The translations under genes were made by a program, and so were the position numbers. Positions 50,272 to 64,000 of a stretch of 64,000 nt of DNA are shown piece by piece (the first letter of the stretch is position 1; every line of letters begins with the position of its first letter). The DNA is from Helicostylum pulchrum (Eukaryota > Mucoromycota > Mucoromycetes > Mucorales > Mucoraceae): NCBI GenBank assembly GCA_025677825.1, contig JAIXMO010000020.1:425396-489395 (forward strand), written 5' to 3'. The notes under the pieces were generated by a model that saw only the letters and a program-made list of their open reading frames with translations, made no database searches and was not told the origin of the DNA.

Positions 50272-51020
50272 AAATAGGACAATAAAATACGCTACAGTTT
50301 CCCTTATCAATCGAATAACTTTATACCATTTTGCTAAGCTTTTTTAAATGTAATGCAGCATAGAATGTACAAATACAATTAATATTACTGTTTTCAGTTT
50401 CATTGTATCTGGCCCAAGTACACGAAAATAAAATATGCTCTTGCTCTCTCGGTCTAAAAAGACTTAATTGCTAGAAGAATATCCGTATACAGCTTGGATT
50501 ATTCCGGCTTCAAGTGTTTCTGTGTGGGATGGGGAAATATTGGAGTTAAGGTTTTGGAAAATACATTTAGTTATTCCGTTTGTCCCAAATGATATTAAGT
50601 TTTTTTTTTTGTTGATATTTAAATATAACCTAAAAGACTACTAGTGAGAGGAAATGTTCTATTTAGCTAGGAATTTTTGTCGCTGTCCAAAGTGCAAAAT
50701 ATGTAGTGGATCAGAAGGGACAAAGGGGTTTTTTTCTCGACGGATGCAGTTTAGAAAAAAAGTTGATACTAATAATGAATTTTGATCTATTTATACATGG
50801 ATTTGATTGAATTAAAAAAGTTATTTAGAAGGCGGGGGATATTAAAATAGAGAGAATAGGTAAATAAAATAGTTTTTATTAAAAATAGTCTAGATATTCT
50901 ACTTTTTATCATGATGGAAGCGGATTTATGTATAGGAGACGGATGATGAATATAAACAAGGAAGGAAATGTGTTATGCTTAGAAATTTAAAAGAAATTAT
51001 AATCCCATGATTAATTATAA
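50272..51020. other. Intergenic, no gene seen
   Basis: AT-rich DNA between the Hsp70-like gene and the tail of DAHP synthase; probably 3' UTRs of convergent genes. No ORF of note. Confidence 0.5.
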
Positions 51021-52295
<1,275 letters not shown>

Positions 52296-52422
52296 TTTGT
52301 TTTTTGTAACTTTGAAAAGTAAAGAGGAAAAAAGAAAAAAGAAAAAAAGGTAATAATTATCTCTCTTTTTTTTTATAATGAAGCAAACAAAGCAGTCGCC
52401 ACTTTTTTGATATGAGTTTATG

Positions 52423-52429
52423 TGAGTCA
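52423..52429. promoter_or_regulatory. GCN4/CPC1-type site (TGAGTCA) upstream of DAHP synthase
   Basis: The exact core TGAGTCA. In yeast and filamentous fungi the amino-acid starvation factor Gcn4/CpcA binds this sequence and controls the aromatic genes. Position and target fit; binding is inferred. Confidence 0.6.
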
Positions 52430-52603
52430 TTAGCTACTAAAAAAAAAGTTGTATAATATTTTCGGCGATTCAAGAAGATTTAATTTTGACTTTTACACAT
52501 GTCAACGTATCATAATTGCGAATGTCATTTCGTGTTGCAATTGATTGCTTGTTAAAGCCAGTTTAGGTCAGAGGGACGGAGGCACATAATCAACAAAAAG
52601 ACC

Positions 52604-52611
52604 TGACGTCA
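52604..52611. promoter_or_regulatory. CRE-type palindrome TGACGTCA
   Basis: A perfect CREB/ATF palindrome in the spacer between DAHP synthase (minus) and the kinesin gene (plus). It could serve either gene; the rest of this 600-bp spacer shows no gene. Confidence 0.45.
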
Positions 52612-52899
52612 GTAACACCGCAATACAAAATAAAAAAGGAAAACTATTCGTATACAGGTTGCAAACAAATAAACAAAGCAAAATACCCGACTTTGTATGT
52701 CCGAGGGTTTGTAAAAAATTTCTTTTCTGTACTCACACAGTCTAAAAAAAAAAAAGAATTGATTTTTATGCATAACAAAGCCCTGATTTATTTTCCATAT
52801 TTCATAACCTTGATTAATTCCTTTTTTAATTAGTTTCTTTCTTTTTCTTTCTTTCTTTCTTTTAGTCTATCTTCTTTCTTTTTTCTAAAAGCAAAAAGA

Positions 52900-55532
<2,633 letters not shown>

Positions 55533-55640
55533 GTTTGCATCAACACCCTAAAATAATAATAACAATAAAAATTTCTTTTTTCTTTTTTTTGCCTTCTTCT
55601 TCTTTTACTTTATTTTACCCTTTTTCTTTTTCTGCAGTAA

Positions 55641-57081
55641 ATGACTTCTTCTGACGGTGTAGGTATTGCTCACTTGCCAAACCAAAAGCATAAAATTATA
55701 TCAAAGAAAGGTGCTCATTACACCTTGATGGTCTGTGGTAATGTAACAACTCATCTTCTCCGTACAAACACGGGGCACTAACTTTTTTTACTTTGTAAAG
55801 GTGAGTCCGGTTTAGGTAAAACTACATTTATCAATACACTGTTCTCTACTACTATCAAAAACTTTAAATCGCCCGAGAAAAGGCATAATAAACAATTAGA
55901 CAAAACTGTTGAAATTGAAATAACGAAAGCAGGTAAAAAAGGGGAGACAAAATTTATGTTTTGTGCGTAATACTAAAACATTTTTTTTTTTTTGTTAGAA
56001 TTGGAAGAAAAGTTGTTTCGATTAAAGTTGTCGGTAGTAGATACACCTGGATTTGGTGACTATGTAAATAACAGAGAAAGTTGGGCACCTATTGTTGAGT
56101 TTATTGACGACCAGCATGAGAATTATATGAGACAAGAACAACAACCTACCCGTCAAGGAAAAATTGATATGCGTGTACATGCCTGTCTTTACTTTATTCG
56201 GCCAACTGGACACAGGTACACCCTAAAAAAAAAAACTGGTTTTTTTGTTGTTGTTGGTACTTATAATACATAATAGTTTAAAACCATTAGACCTTGAAAT
56301 TATGAAACGACTTGGGTCCAGAGTAAACTTGATACCAGTTATTGCTAAAGCAGATACATTGGCCCCAAAAGATTTAGCAAAGTTTAAAGATAATGTAAGT
56401 TAACATCAAAGCCTCATCTTTATGTATACTCATGTATATAGAAAATAGATTCGTGAGGTTATCCAACATCATAATATCAGCGTGTATGCATGCGCAGTAG
56501 ATAGTGATGATGAAGAAACCACAAATCGTAACCAAAGTATATCCAGTGCTTCACCCTACTCTGTTATTGGCTCTACAGAGATTGTGAATACCAGTGACGG
56601 TAGACAAGTAAGGGGTCGTGAATACACTTGGGGCGTAGCAGAAGTTGAAAACGACGACCATTGCGATTTCAAGAAACTTCGCAACTTGCTTATTCGTACC
56701 CATATGATTGACTTGATTTCCAGTACCGAAGATATTCATTATGAGTATTATCGTCAACAACAAATGGCTAATCGTAAATTTGGTGAACCAAAGTAAAAAG
56801 AAAGAAGAATAACAATTTTTTTTTATACTTATTTTCTTTTGTGTAGGTTGAAAAAAGCAGAGAATCCAAAGCTTCGTGAGAAGGAAGAAGAACTTCGAAA
56901 GTCGTTCACTGAAAAGGTTCGAAACGAAGAATCCAGGTTCCGCGAATGGGAGCAGCAGCTTATTAAGGAAAGAGACAGACTAAACAAGGATTTGGAGTCC
57001 CAACACGCTCGTATCAAATCATTAGAATCTGAATTAGATAACTTGTACAATCATGGTCGTAGTGGTACAATGAGAAGATAA
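55641..57081 (+). CDS. Septin (CDC3/CDC12 group)
   Basis: GTP-binding filament protein of septin rings at division and branching sites. Exons 55641-55737, 55801-55932, 55999-56215, 56277-56394, 56449-56792, 56847-57081 give 380 residues. G1 is GESGLGKTT (33-41), G3 is DTPGFGD (about 91-97) and G4 is AKAD (about 172). The septin unique element follows ([20 protein letters not shown]). A C-terminal coiled coil begins at about 310 ([14 protein letters not shown]...). The N-terminal basic [18 protein letters not shown] fits the phosphoinositide-binding region. I cannot fix the paralogue group further. Confidence 0.95.
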
Positions 57082-57489
57082 TAACACACATACAACAAAG
57101 ACCTGGCGTCCCTCTCTTTAATTCTACTTTTTTATTTTTAAATCTTAATAATACTTTACTACTAACTCAGTGAAAATCCAAACACCTCACAAATAAAAAA
57201 AACTCTTTAAACCAAGTTGCGATATTTTTACAATTTCGTTTTTTTTTATCGTTCTGTTGTGGAAAATAGCCACTTACTCGGAAATCAAGCTGCTGTTTTT
57301 TGTTCTGTATATGTTTATATGTTTCAACTAAAATTCACGTTAACATAATTACAGCATGGAACAAATAGTAAATAGACTACATTACTAAATTGACGCCCTA
57401 TTTTATCATCTTTTTTTTTCTCTTCAACTGGCGTCTTTTTTTCTTCTTCTTCACTTAGTACTTTGCTTTGTTGTCATGTTTTGCTTTAT
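57082..57489. other. Intergenic, no gene seen
   Basis: 3' UTR of the septin and a spacer. The part at 57350-57480 resembles, weakly, the interior of the inverted-repeat elements (GTAAATAGACTACATTA..., then a pyrimidine tract). Confidence 0.35.
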
Positions 57490-58780
57490 GTTTGCACAAA
57501 CCGATACGGGTTCTTCTCAGGGTAATGGTCGTTGTTAAAGGTAAGTAAAATATGGCACACTTTTTTTTTAAAATTGATTATGTAAATTGACCCGTGTATC
57601 AAGAATTTTCCTCATGCAAAAATAACGTTACCAAAGTCTGAGCGAAAGTTTCGGTACTTCAACTCTCATAAGATGGAAGACTGGAATTTCACAAAATGTA
57701 AAGAATATATTACGCAAGAGTGAAACAGATTGCCTAGTACAAAGATCCCTTTATACGGCACTTCTAAAATGTTTAGTCGAAATATCTGAGATGGATGTCT
57801 CTCAAGAAGTAAAGGGAAATGCGTTAAAAAGCATATCGGGATGCAGTAAGTTCTCAATTTTAACCTCCCTATATATATTTGGTCTTCTAACCAGTAAGTC
57901 ATACTTAGCTGGCCGGTGGTGTTGGGGAAGAGAGTTCAAGCCCTAGGTTTGAACCATTGCGTCGTGGTCAATCGTAATTTAGTGGAATATGAATTCCTTT
58001 CACGAAAAACGACCACGGCAAGCGTCTTCTAAAAGAAACAGAGATGCTTTTAAAGGATGCTTTGCCCGCAAAGAAAAAAAAAGGGGGGGGGAGGGATAGG
58101 GGTAATCCAGTACGTGACCTTATCCAAGGCTATCTGTCTTAACGACACAAACTATTCCGAAAGATACCTCGTGCTTCGTAAAAGAAGTTATCCAAAAGAC
58201 CGAAGAAAATAAGACTCTTTCAAAAACAGAACAGTTAACTTTAAATTTTATAGTGGAAATTGATATTTAACAACACTTGAATAGTCTCAGTGATCTTCTT
58301 TATCCTGAGTACAATAATGCTGTCATTCTTTCTCATATTATTAACAAATTATCTGGGTTCGGCCCTGAAGAAAGCAAAATGAAAAGAGATGATATTATAA
58401 ACGAAATAAAGTCGTCTAAAAGCATTTTGAAGAAAGAGAGAGTGACGATGATTTGAAACTTGCCAAAATGATGAAAGATGCTTTAGGAAATTTACATGAT
58501 CGTAATCTTGGGAGGTACAAGTCCTTGGAGTTTTTACTGCAAGGCACAAAAGTCAATCAAGATCACAAATTTTTGCACAGCAAATCGCAGGGTCAGTCTT
58601 TGAAAAAAGTCACTGTCGATCTTATAGAGAATCTGTGTTTACACATGGTCAACTTTATGTTGCCACTTCAGCCAAATGGAGTCTATTCAAAACTTCTAAT
58701 TTTGATTTATCAAATAAATCATATTATTCCTTTACACATCTGTTTATCTTATAATCCTTATTTTATATTACAAAACGTAT
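57490..58780 (+). pseudogene. Third, half copy of the element leading into a decayed gene with helicase relic
   Basis: Sequence 57490-57612 matches the right half of the inverted-repeat elements, including ATGGTCGTTGTTAAAG|GTAAGT at 57525-57546 and GTAAATTGACCCGTGTATCAA. A coding-like piece follows at about 57672-57850 (SQNVKNILRKSETDCLVQRS; LLKCLVEISEMDVSQEVKGN). After stops and a G run at 58083-58090, another piece starts at about 58453 (DDLKLAKMMKDALGNLHDRN). It then runs into KSQGQSLKKVTVDL and, in another frame, VFTHGQLYVATS. The last two are the C-terminal signature of PIF1/Helitron helicases, so the locus is a mosaic. Confidence 0.5.
58575..58740 (+). mobile_element. PIF1/Helitron-type helicase relic (C-terminal motifs)
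   Basis: KSQGQSLKKV and HGQLYVATS, in two frames separated by a frameshift, correspond to the consecutive family motifs 'KSQGQ(S/T)L..V' and 'HGQLYVALSR'. The arginine finger region is lost. Helitrons carry such helicases, though host PIF1 is also possible. Two hairpin-plus-CTAGT structures lie downstream. Confidence 0.55.
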
Positions 58781-58854
58781 AGTCGAAAAAAATATATCTT
58801 TTTTTAATTCGAATTAAAGTGCTATAATGTACAATTATTGAAAGTTTAGTCTGT

Positions 58855-58892
<38 letters not shown>

Positions 58893-59577
58893 CAAGAGCT
58901 TCAGCATTCAACTGACCTAGTTATGTCGACTGTTCTATAAGAAAAACAGAGATTTCCGTTAAATATTACAAGTCTGTAAAGCCCTCAGGGCGACGGAGAG
59001 AAGGCCTGGCGAAGCCGGTCCGGATCTGCTAGTTAATTATCTCCCCAAAAATGTTTTCAAATATTACGTAACTCTAAATTTCTACACATGTTCAAAATTT
59101 TGAATAACGTACTTGAAATACGTGTAAAAGATACCCTTTCTTTTTTTTTTGGAGTAACAAACTAGGGCATTTTCTTCGGGAATAACATTGGGGATAACAT
59201 CGGGGATAAAAACATGGTGCTGCTAATAGAGCACCTCAAGTTAATGAAGGTGTTTTCTGGCAAACTGTGACGGCAAAGATTCACCGTTGGCCTAATTAAG
59301 TAAAAAAAAAAAAAAAAATTACGTATACCACCCATATATGGCTACAAGAATGGGGGATTTTTGTCGCCCCCGTTTGCTTGAGAAGCATTTCTGACCAAGT
59401 GTGTTTTTTTAACCTTCGCTGCGTTGCGGTAAAAGAAAGGGCAGACGGCAGTCCCTCCCGGAGGGCTGGAGGCCAACATTAGGCGGCTAGTAAATAATAT
59501 ATTTAAATATAAAAAGATCATCTTTTTTTTTAATTGACATCTTTCTTTTCTTCCTTTTTAGTTTAAAATAAATAAAA
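58781..59577. other. Repeat-rich interval with two Helitron-end-like structures
   Basis: Holds a T run of about 33 at 58858-58890. Hairpin 1 has arms 59003-59010 and 59014-59021 followed by CTAG|T at 59029-59033. Hairpin 2 has arms 59449-59457 and 59461-59468 followed by CTAG|T at 59487-59491. It ends in an A/T-tract inverted repeat (AAAAAGAT, C, ATCTTTTT at 59511-59527) 50 bp before the next gene. No ORF. Confidence 0.4.
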
Positions 59578-60335
59578 ATGTCTGCTTGGAAAAGAAAAAT
59601 TCAGTCTTCATTGAAAGAAAATATTGAAAAGGTTGGATTATCTGCAAACTATGCTTCTATTGCAACTGTAAAGCCAAATAACATGCCTGCTGTTAGAACT
59701 GTTGTTATGAGAGATTTTGCTGGTGAACATCATACTGATAACACGGGCTGGAACAGTGACTTATTGGTCGTTATTACAGATAAGCGTACAGATAAAATAA
59801 ACGAGTTGAAGCAAAATCCTAATATTGAGCTTAACTGGTAAAAAAGAGCGAAAAAAGAAACTATATTATTCAGCAACCTCATTCGTCATTTTACTGTAGG
59901 TATATGAACGGTACCATGGAACAGTTTCGCGTTGTTGGTACAGTAGATATGATTGAAAAGAACTACGACAGCAAAAAATTAGAGCATTTGGATAGCCATT
60001 TTGAGCAAGTAGAAACAGGTGAACGTGACCCTAAAAATCTAGCCTTAGAAATGTTTTTACAACAACAAAAGTCTGCAACAACAAACAAGTTTAACTGGCA
60101 AGCAGAAAGATTACGCCACTTTTATCAGTTTGGAACTCATATGAGAGCTCAAATGACAAGCGATCCAAGTAAACCACTCGATATCAACGAAGTAGATCCA
60201 AAAGATGGTTGGTTTAAAAACGACCAGTTACAAGAGTCACTAGAAGAGGCTTTTGAAAACTTTGTACTACTGGTTATTACAGTTACATCTGTACGCCACT
60301 GGTCTCCTTGCACAGGAACCAAATCACTTTTATAA
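59578..60335 (+). CDS. PNPOx-like FMN-binding protein (Alr4036 type)
   Basis: Exons 59578-59837 and 59900-60335 give 231 residues. The pyridoxamine-phosphate-oxidase-like split barrel is recognised from AWKRKIQSSL, YASIATVKPNNMPAVRTVVM (strands binding FMN), DKRTDKINELKQNPNIELNW and the spliced WYMNGTMEQFRVVGTV. The WQAERLRHFYQFGTH block is normal for this subfamily, which is found as small fungal and plant flavoproteins of unknown substrate. The last 25 residues (VTSVRHWSPCTGTKSLL) do not look like the family end. A neighbouring frame reads LLAQEPNHFYK and stops, so a late frameshift is possible. Confidence 0.8.
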
Positions 60336-60907
60336 ATAGGAGTTTTTATTTACCACTGAGTATGAAAATAAAAATTATGTATTGCTTTATTTTATCTTCT
60401 TTATTTCATGTCAGCGATTTAATGCTATAATGTATAATTACTTTCTTGACGTTTTTATAGGAAGTTCTTCTTGACCGGAGAACTTCTTTCAAGTCAAAGA
60501 AAAAAGGACAGGCCTTCTAAAAATCATGCAGAATCTGGTTAATTTAAAATGACCTTTTAATACTTTGATTACTCCTCTTACTTTCAAAATTCTTGTTTCC
60601 GGGCAAACCAGAGCCGTTATCTTGAGCACCTTCGCGTCTTTGTTTCCATTTGGCGTAGGCGGCAGGATACTTGATGATGCTCTTCATCTCAAGTATCATA
60701 AGTTTCATAGTCCGGTCCGAACAAATTGTGATTACGGACATACAATATCCTCAAAGTGACCGTTCTCACTGAATCTGTAAATGTGTTAATGCAGTAACCA
60801 AGTTTAAAAACCTCGCCCCTTTTTTTTCATTCTTCTTTCTATTTTTTTTTTTATTCTTTTTTTTTGTGCTTTCGCATACTATTATCAAGCTTTAGTTAAA
60901 AAAAAAT
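60336..60907. other. Intergenic with repeat and possible relic
   Basis: TGCTATAATGTATAATTA at 60423-60440 nearly repeats 58820-58838. A 65-codon minus frame (60544-60741) reads SIIKYPAAYAKWKQRREGAQ and looks like a fragment of a lost gene or transposon; I do not recognise it. Confidence 0.35.
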
Positions 60908-62731
60908 ATGACAGGCAATATTGTACCTGAACAAGAACATTCCGATTCAACTACTGATGGAGATGCTCGGCCTTCAACAAGACTTGCGCACAAAAATAAG
61001 TCATTATCAGCTAGTCGACCTAAATTACACCCAATCCGAAGTTCGGATACGTCCAGGTTTCCCACACTCGAAAGGCTCGAAAATACAATGTTACAGTCTA
61101 AAAGCTCCAAAATAACCATTGAACCTGTTACATTTCCAGAATACAATAACGTACCTAATAGTAGTATAACAAATTGTAGAAAGAACGGGTCACAGGTTTG
61201 TTGTTTTTTTTTACTTTATATATATGTATATATTTATTAATTTGTTTCAAACTAGAGTGATGCAAGAAGTGTTCATTCAAGTAAGTCGAATAATACTACT
61301 AGGAAAAAAAAGAAGAAGTTACAGTCGACTCCAACAGAGATTTTTGCAAGAAACCTAAGTGAAGCAGTACTTGACGTTGATGGTAATTAAAGCTTATTTT
61401 TTTATATGATCTGCCTTTAAAAATGTATACTATATAGACTCTATGGATGATGGATACGTTTACAACTCTACAGACTATCATAATCTATATCCGACCTTAC
61501 TATCGCCACCCATTATTCCTACATTTGAAACTTCAGGTACAACACTCTACGTATATATACAGATAAATACGAAAAATAATAATTAATAGTTTATGTATAG
61601 TTCATGATGAAGGCAATAGTTACTTTACCGATCGTCCTCGACAAAAATACCGCCGCCCCGGTTTACGCTCTACTGTATCCGAACTTCCGGTAAGAGGGGT
61701 GAAATCGTTTTACCTCGAATCCATGTCTTCCAAGTTCGAGAAACGAAGGCCTAAATCACCCAATTTTCAATCACCCCATTATCGCTATTCTTCTAGCGGT
61801 GAAGAAGATGAAGAAAACTCGCCTCTGTTATATTACTCTTCCTCATCCGGGTCTAAGCGAAAACTTCTTCCAACCAAGTTAAAACCTTGTTGGTGTCAGA
61901 TGTTAACCTGTATTAGTGTATTCACCATTTTATTTACCTGTATTTTTTTTTTCCTTTTGGCTAGTCCGTTAAAAGACATAGAGGTTACTACAATAAGCAA
62001 CGTATTAGGTACTCAGAAGCAGTTGATATTTAACCTTCATGTTAAAGCCAGGTAATTATTATGAAAAAAAATCATGTGTTGACATCATTTGCTTATTATC
62101 AATAAATTGTGTGTGTAGAAATTCAAACAATTGGAATATACAGTTGTCACATTCAGCTTTTAGCGTGTTTGCTGCTAGTCATTTTGTTCCAACCATCATG
62201 GACAATGATAACAAAACTCGTGATATTACTAGTGCCAGACAAGGTAAGACTTTGTTTACGTATCTTTTCTTTTAGATGCATAATTGTGTATATATATTTT
62301 TTTTTATGCTTATATAGAATATATTGGCACTGTAAATCGACTAGTTGATCCACTTATATTCGAAGCTGCACCTATATTTTACTTCCAATCAAAAACGAGC
62401 GATGCAACCAGCCAAATACAAATAAAGAACCCAGGTGAAACGAAAGGAGATATATCAGGGAATGAAAGATGGCAAGTGTTGTACAGATAAAATAAAGTGT
62501 ATTTTTTGTTCTAAATATTATGCAAAAAAAAAAAATAGGTCCTTATTAATTAGATACCCATATGAACTTACGGTAAGAGGCGTGCTAAAATATCAAATAT
62601 TTCCTTCTGTATTTTCCTCCAAAGTGTTCTCGGCAAGAATATGTAAAATAGTTCAAGTTGATCCCGCTACAGGCTTGATAAAAGACGTACCGCTACCTGA
62701 ACAGTCTATTTGTGATGAGACTCTAGTCTAA
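60908..62731 (+). CDS. VAC7: VAC7-like vacuolar membrane protein
   Basis: Activator of the Fab1 PI3P 5-kinase on the vacuole in yeast. Exons 60908-61195, 61256-61382, 61438-61536, 61601-62051, 62119-62243, 62318-62477, 62539-62731 give 480 residues. The N-terminal 270 residues are Ser/Arg/Pro-rich and cytosolic. One membrane helix lies at about 271-294 (MLTCISVFTILFTCIFFFLL). It is followed by the conserved lumenal domain: LKDIEVTTISNVLGTQKQLI, NLHVKARN..NWNIQ, SVFAASHFVP, and YPYELTVRGVLKYQI. The exon 6/7 junction is uncertain: ending at QV uses a GTTGTA donor, while a better protein match (WQVLYR-YPYEL) would need a non-GT donor. Confidence 0.88.
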
Positions 62732-63690
62732 AATATACCAATAAAAAAAAGATATATCCCACTCTTTTTTCTTTATCGTGTTTACAAAAAAAAAATGTTA
62801 CATATTATACTTAAGCTAATAGTTTAATTAAAATGAGAAATATTGACACTTGACCATTTATTTACTTATTGGGATAAACAAATTTTTCAGGGCCCTAAGA
62901 CTAACTACACACCCGATCAGAAAGATCGTGTAATAAGAGTGCCTAAATTGAGACTAGCGCTCGCGGGGACTGGAATATGAAAAAAAACAAAACAAACAGA
63001 CAAACAAACCAACGAACAAAAAATCAAATCAAGAAATCAAAAAATCAAAAAATATTACGGTAGAAAAAAATATTTATTGAAAATAAAATAATAAAAAATA
63101 CAGGAATGCTATTCGCAATTTAAGGAAATAAAACTATCAATGAACACCTTTACTTTGTGACGAGAGCCTTAATAACAGTATACCTACAAGCGAAGTACGG
63201 TTAGATATAACGCACAGTACTAAATGTAGTTGTATACTTTACCTTATCATAACCTCGCGTCTTTGTCAAGTTATAGTAGCCCCTAAATCAATTAAAAGAA
63301 CGGTTACTTATAAGAAATTGAATATAAAGAACATTGCTATTAAATATAGGACATAACTTACGTGTGATATATGTTCATTTATTCATTTTAATCTAGAAAG
63401 CATATCTTTACGTTTTATTATTGCTTCAAATACAAATACAACTTACTGGAAATAAGACGCGTACACGTTCACTTGTCCGTTAGAAATAATTTTTACTAAA
63501 CAATACGTGTTTTTCTATAAAAAAATACATTATCTTCATTATCGCTACTTGTGAAAAAAGAACTTACAAAAAAAAATGTCAACGAAAGAAAGAGTGATTC
63601 GAGTTTTTTTTTAAAAAAAAACTGGCCTTTATATTCGTCCCAAGTTAAAAATGGAATAAACCGCCCTTCTTTCACTTTTCAAATTTAAAA
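62732..63690. other. Gene-poor interval
   Basis: AT-rich, with imperfect (CAAA)n and (ATCAAAA)n runs at 62980-63050. A minus frame around 63170-63300 (GYYNLTKTRGYDK) hints at a small gene, but I could not build one. No tRNA found. Confidence 0.35.
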
Positions 63691-64000
63691 ATGCAAAGCG
63701 ACATAAATATTGAAACGTACACAAATTCTGAAACTGAATGCCAATCTTGTGGGTTGGTATCTTTCAACGCTGGATACTACGCCAGAAAACATTACAGAAC
63801 CAGAAGTCATAACGAGTTCATGTAAGTACGATTTTCCTGCTTTCAGTAGCATAACGGACAGTAGCAAGAGAAAGAAAAGCAAGATCCCCAAGATGAAAAA
63901 AGAGATTTACTCGGTTACAAAAGGCGATCAAGTTTATGAGATGACCCTGAACAAACCTTCCGATTTCATCAAGCTTCTACTCTGTAACCCAGAAAAGGGC
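63691..64000 (+). CDS. N-terminal part of a zinc-finger protein (cut by window edge)
   Basis: ATG at 63691 opens a frame with one zinc-finger-like unit: CQSCGLVSFNAGYYARKHYR followed by TRSH, a C-x2-C...H...H arrangement. At 63821 the frame meets GTAAGT and, only 25 nt later, TTTCAG. Joining 63821 to 63847 restores an open frame to the window end (ITDSSKRKKSKIPKMKKEIY, then VTKGDQVYEM). Without splicing it stops at once. I recall similar finger-first proteins in fungal transposable elements, but cannot prove it. Either this is an ultra-short intron or the gene is damaged. Confidence 0.5.

Noticed and set aside
57930..57960. AGTTCAAGCCC as a tRNA B box
   Set aside because: No matching A box or acceptor stem; it lies in a decayed gene.

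Overview
This window is nuclear DNA from a fungus, most likely an early-diverging mould of the Mucoromycota (Mucorales-like); I cannot name the species. The DNA is AT-rich with many A and T runs. Genes are compact and most have one to seven short introns, mainly 50-90 nt, with GTAAGT-like donors. The proteins point the same way: a fungal MCM6, OSCP, ADA2, MADS-box factor, AFG1, NDT80-type factor, Misato/DML1, SWA2 auxilin, RSC9, VAC7 and septin. These sit beside families I associate with Mucorales, such as a large Hsp70-like ATPase.

Layout. MCM6 (minus, cut by the left edge) is followed by about 2.9 kb of gene-poor DNA with a dead Tc1/mariner transposase. Then come ATP synthase OSCP, an orphan protein, ADA2, a questin-oxidase-like gene that overlaps FRG1 tail to tail, an MCM1/SRF-type MADS factor and a BRE/BABAM2-like protein. 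At 19.6-21.7 kb lies an inverted-repeat element with a decayed gene. A DUF202 membrane protein, a small orphan, AFG1, an NDT80-like factor and a LENG1 homologue follow. After a LINE-like fragment there is a dense plus-strand run from 29.8 to 38.0 kb (Misato, SWA2, a COG7-like protein, an RA-PH adaptor) with only 117-226 bp between genes. NF-YA, LINES and RSC9 come next.

The interval 43.4-46.9 kb is a scrapyard. It holds a broken ORF, a decayed piece of 18S rRNA and a second copy of the inverted-repeat element. Beyond it are a large Hsp70-like gene, DAHP synthase with a GCN4-type site, a kinesin-13 with a SAM-like N-terminus, a septin, another decayed family member with a helicase (Helitron/PIF1) relic, a flavin-binding PNPOx-like protein, VAC7 and, at the right edge, the start of a zinc-finger gene.

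Functionally the window mixes housekeeping genes (replication, SAGA and RSC chromatin complexes, mitochondrial ATPase and protein quality control, Golgi and clathrin traffic, cytoskeleton, vacuolar PI(3,5)P2 control, aromatic amino-acid synthesis). There is no operon logic. The most unusual item is the roughly 370-bp element with about 55-bp inverted ends seen at 19.6 and 45.4 kb, with a half copy at 57.5 kb. One arm carries a ready-made start codon and 5' splice site. All exon coordinates below were read by eye from splice signals and frame.
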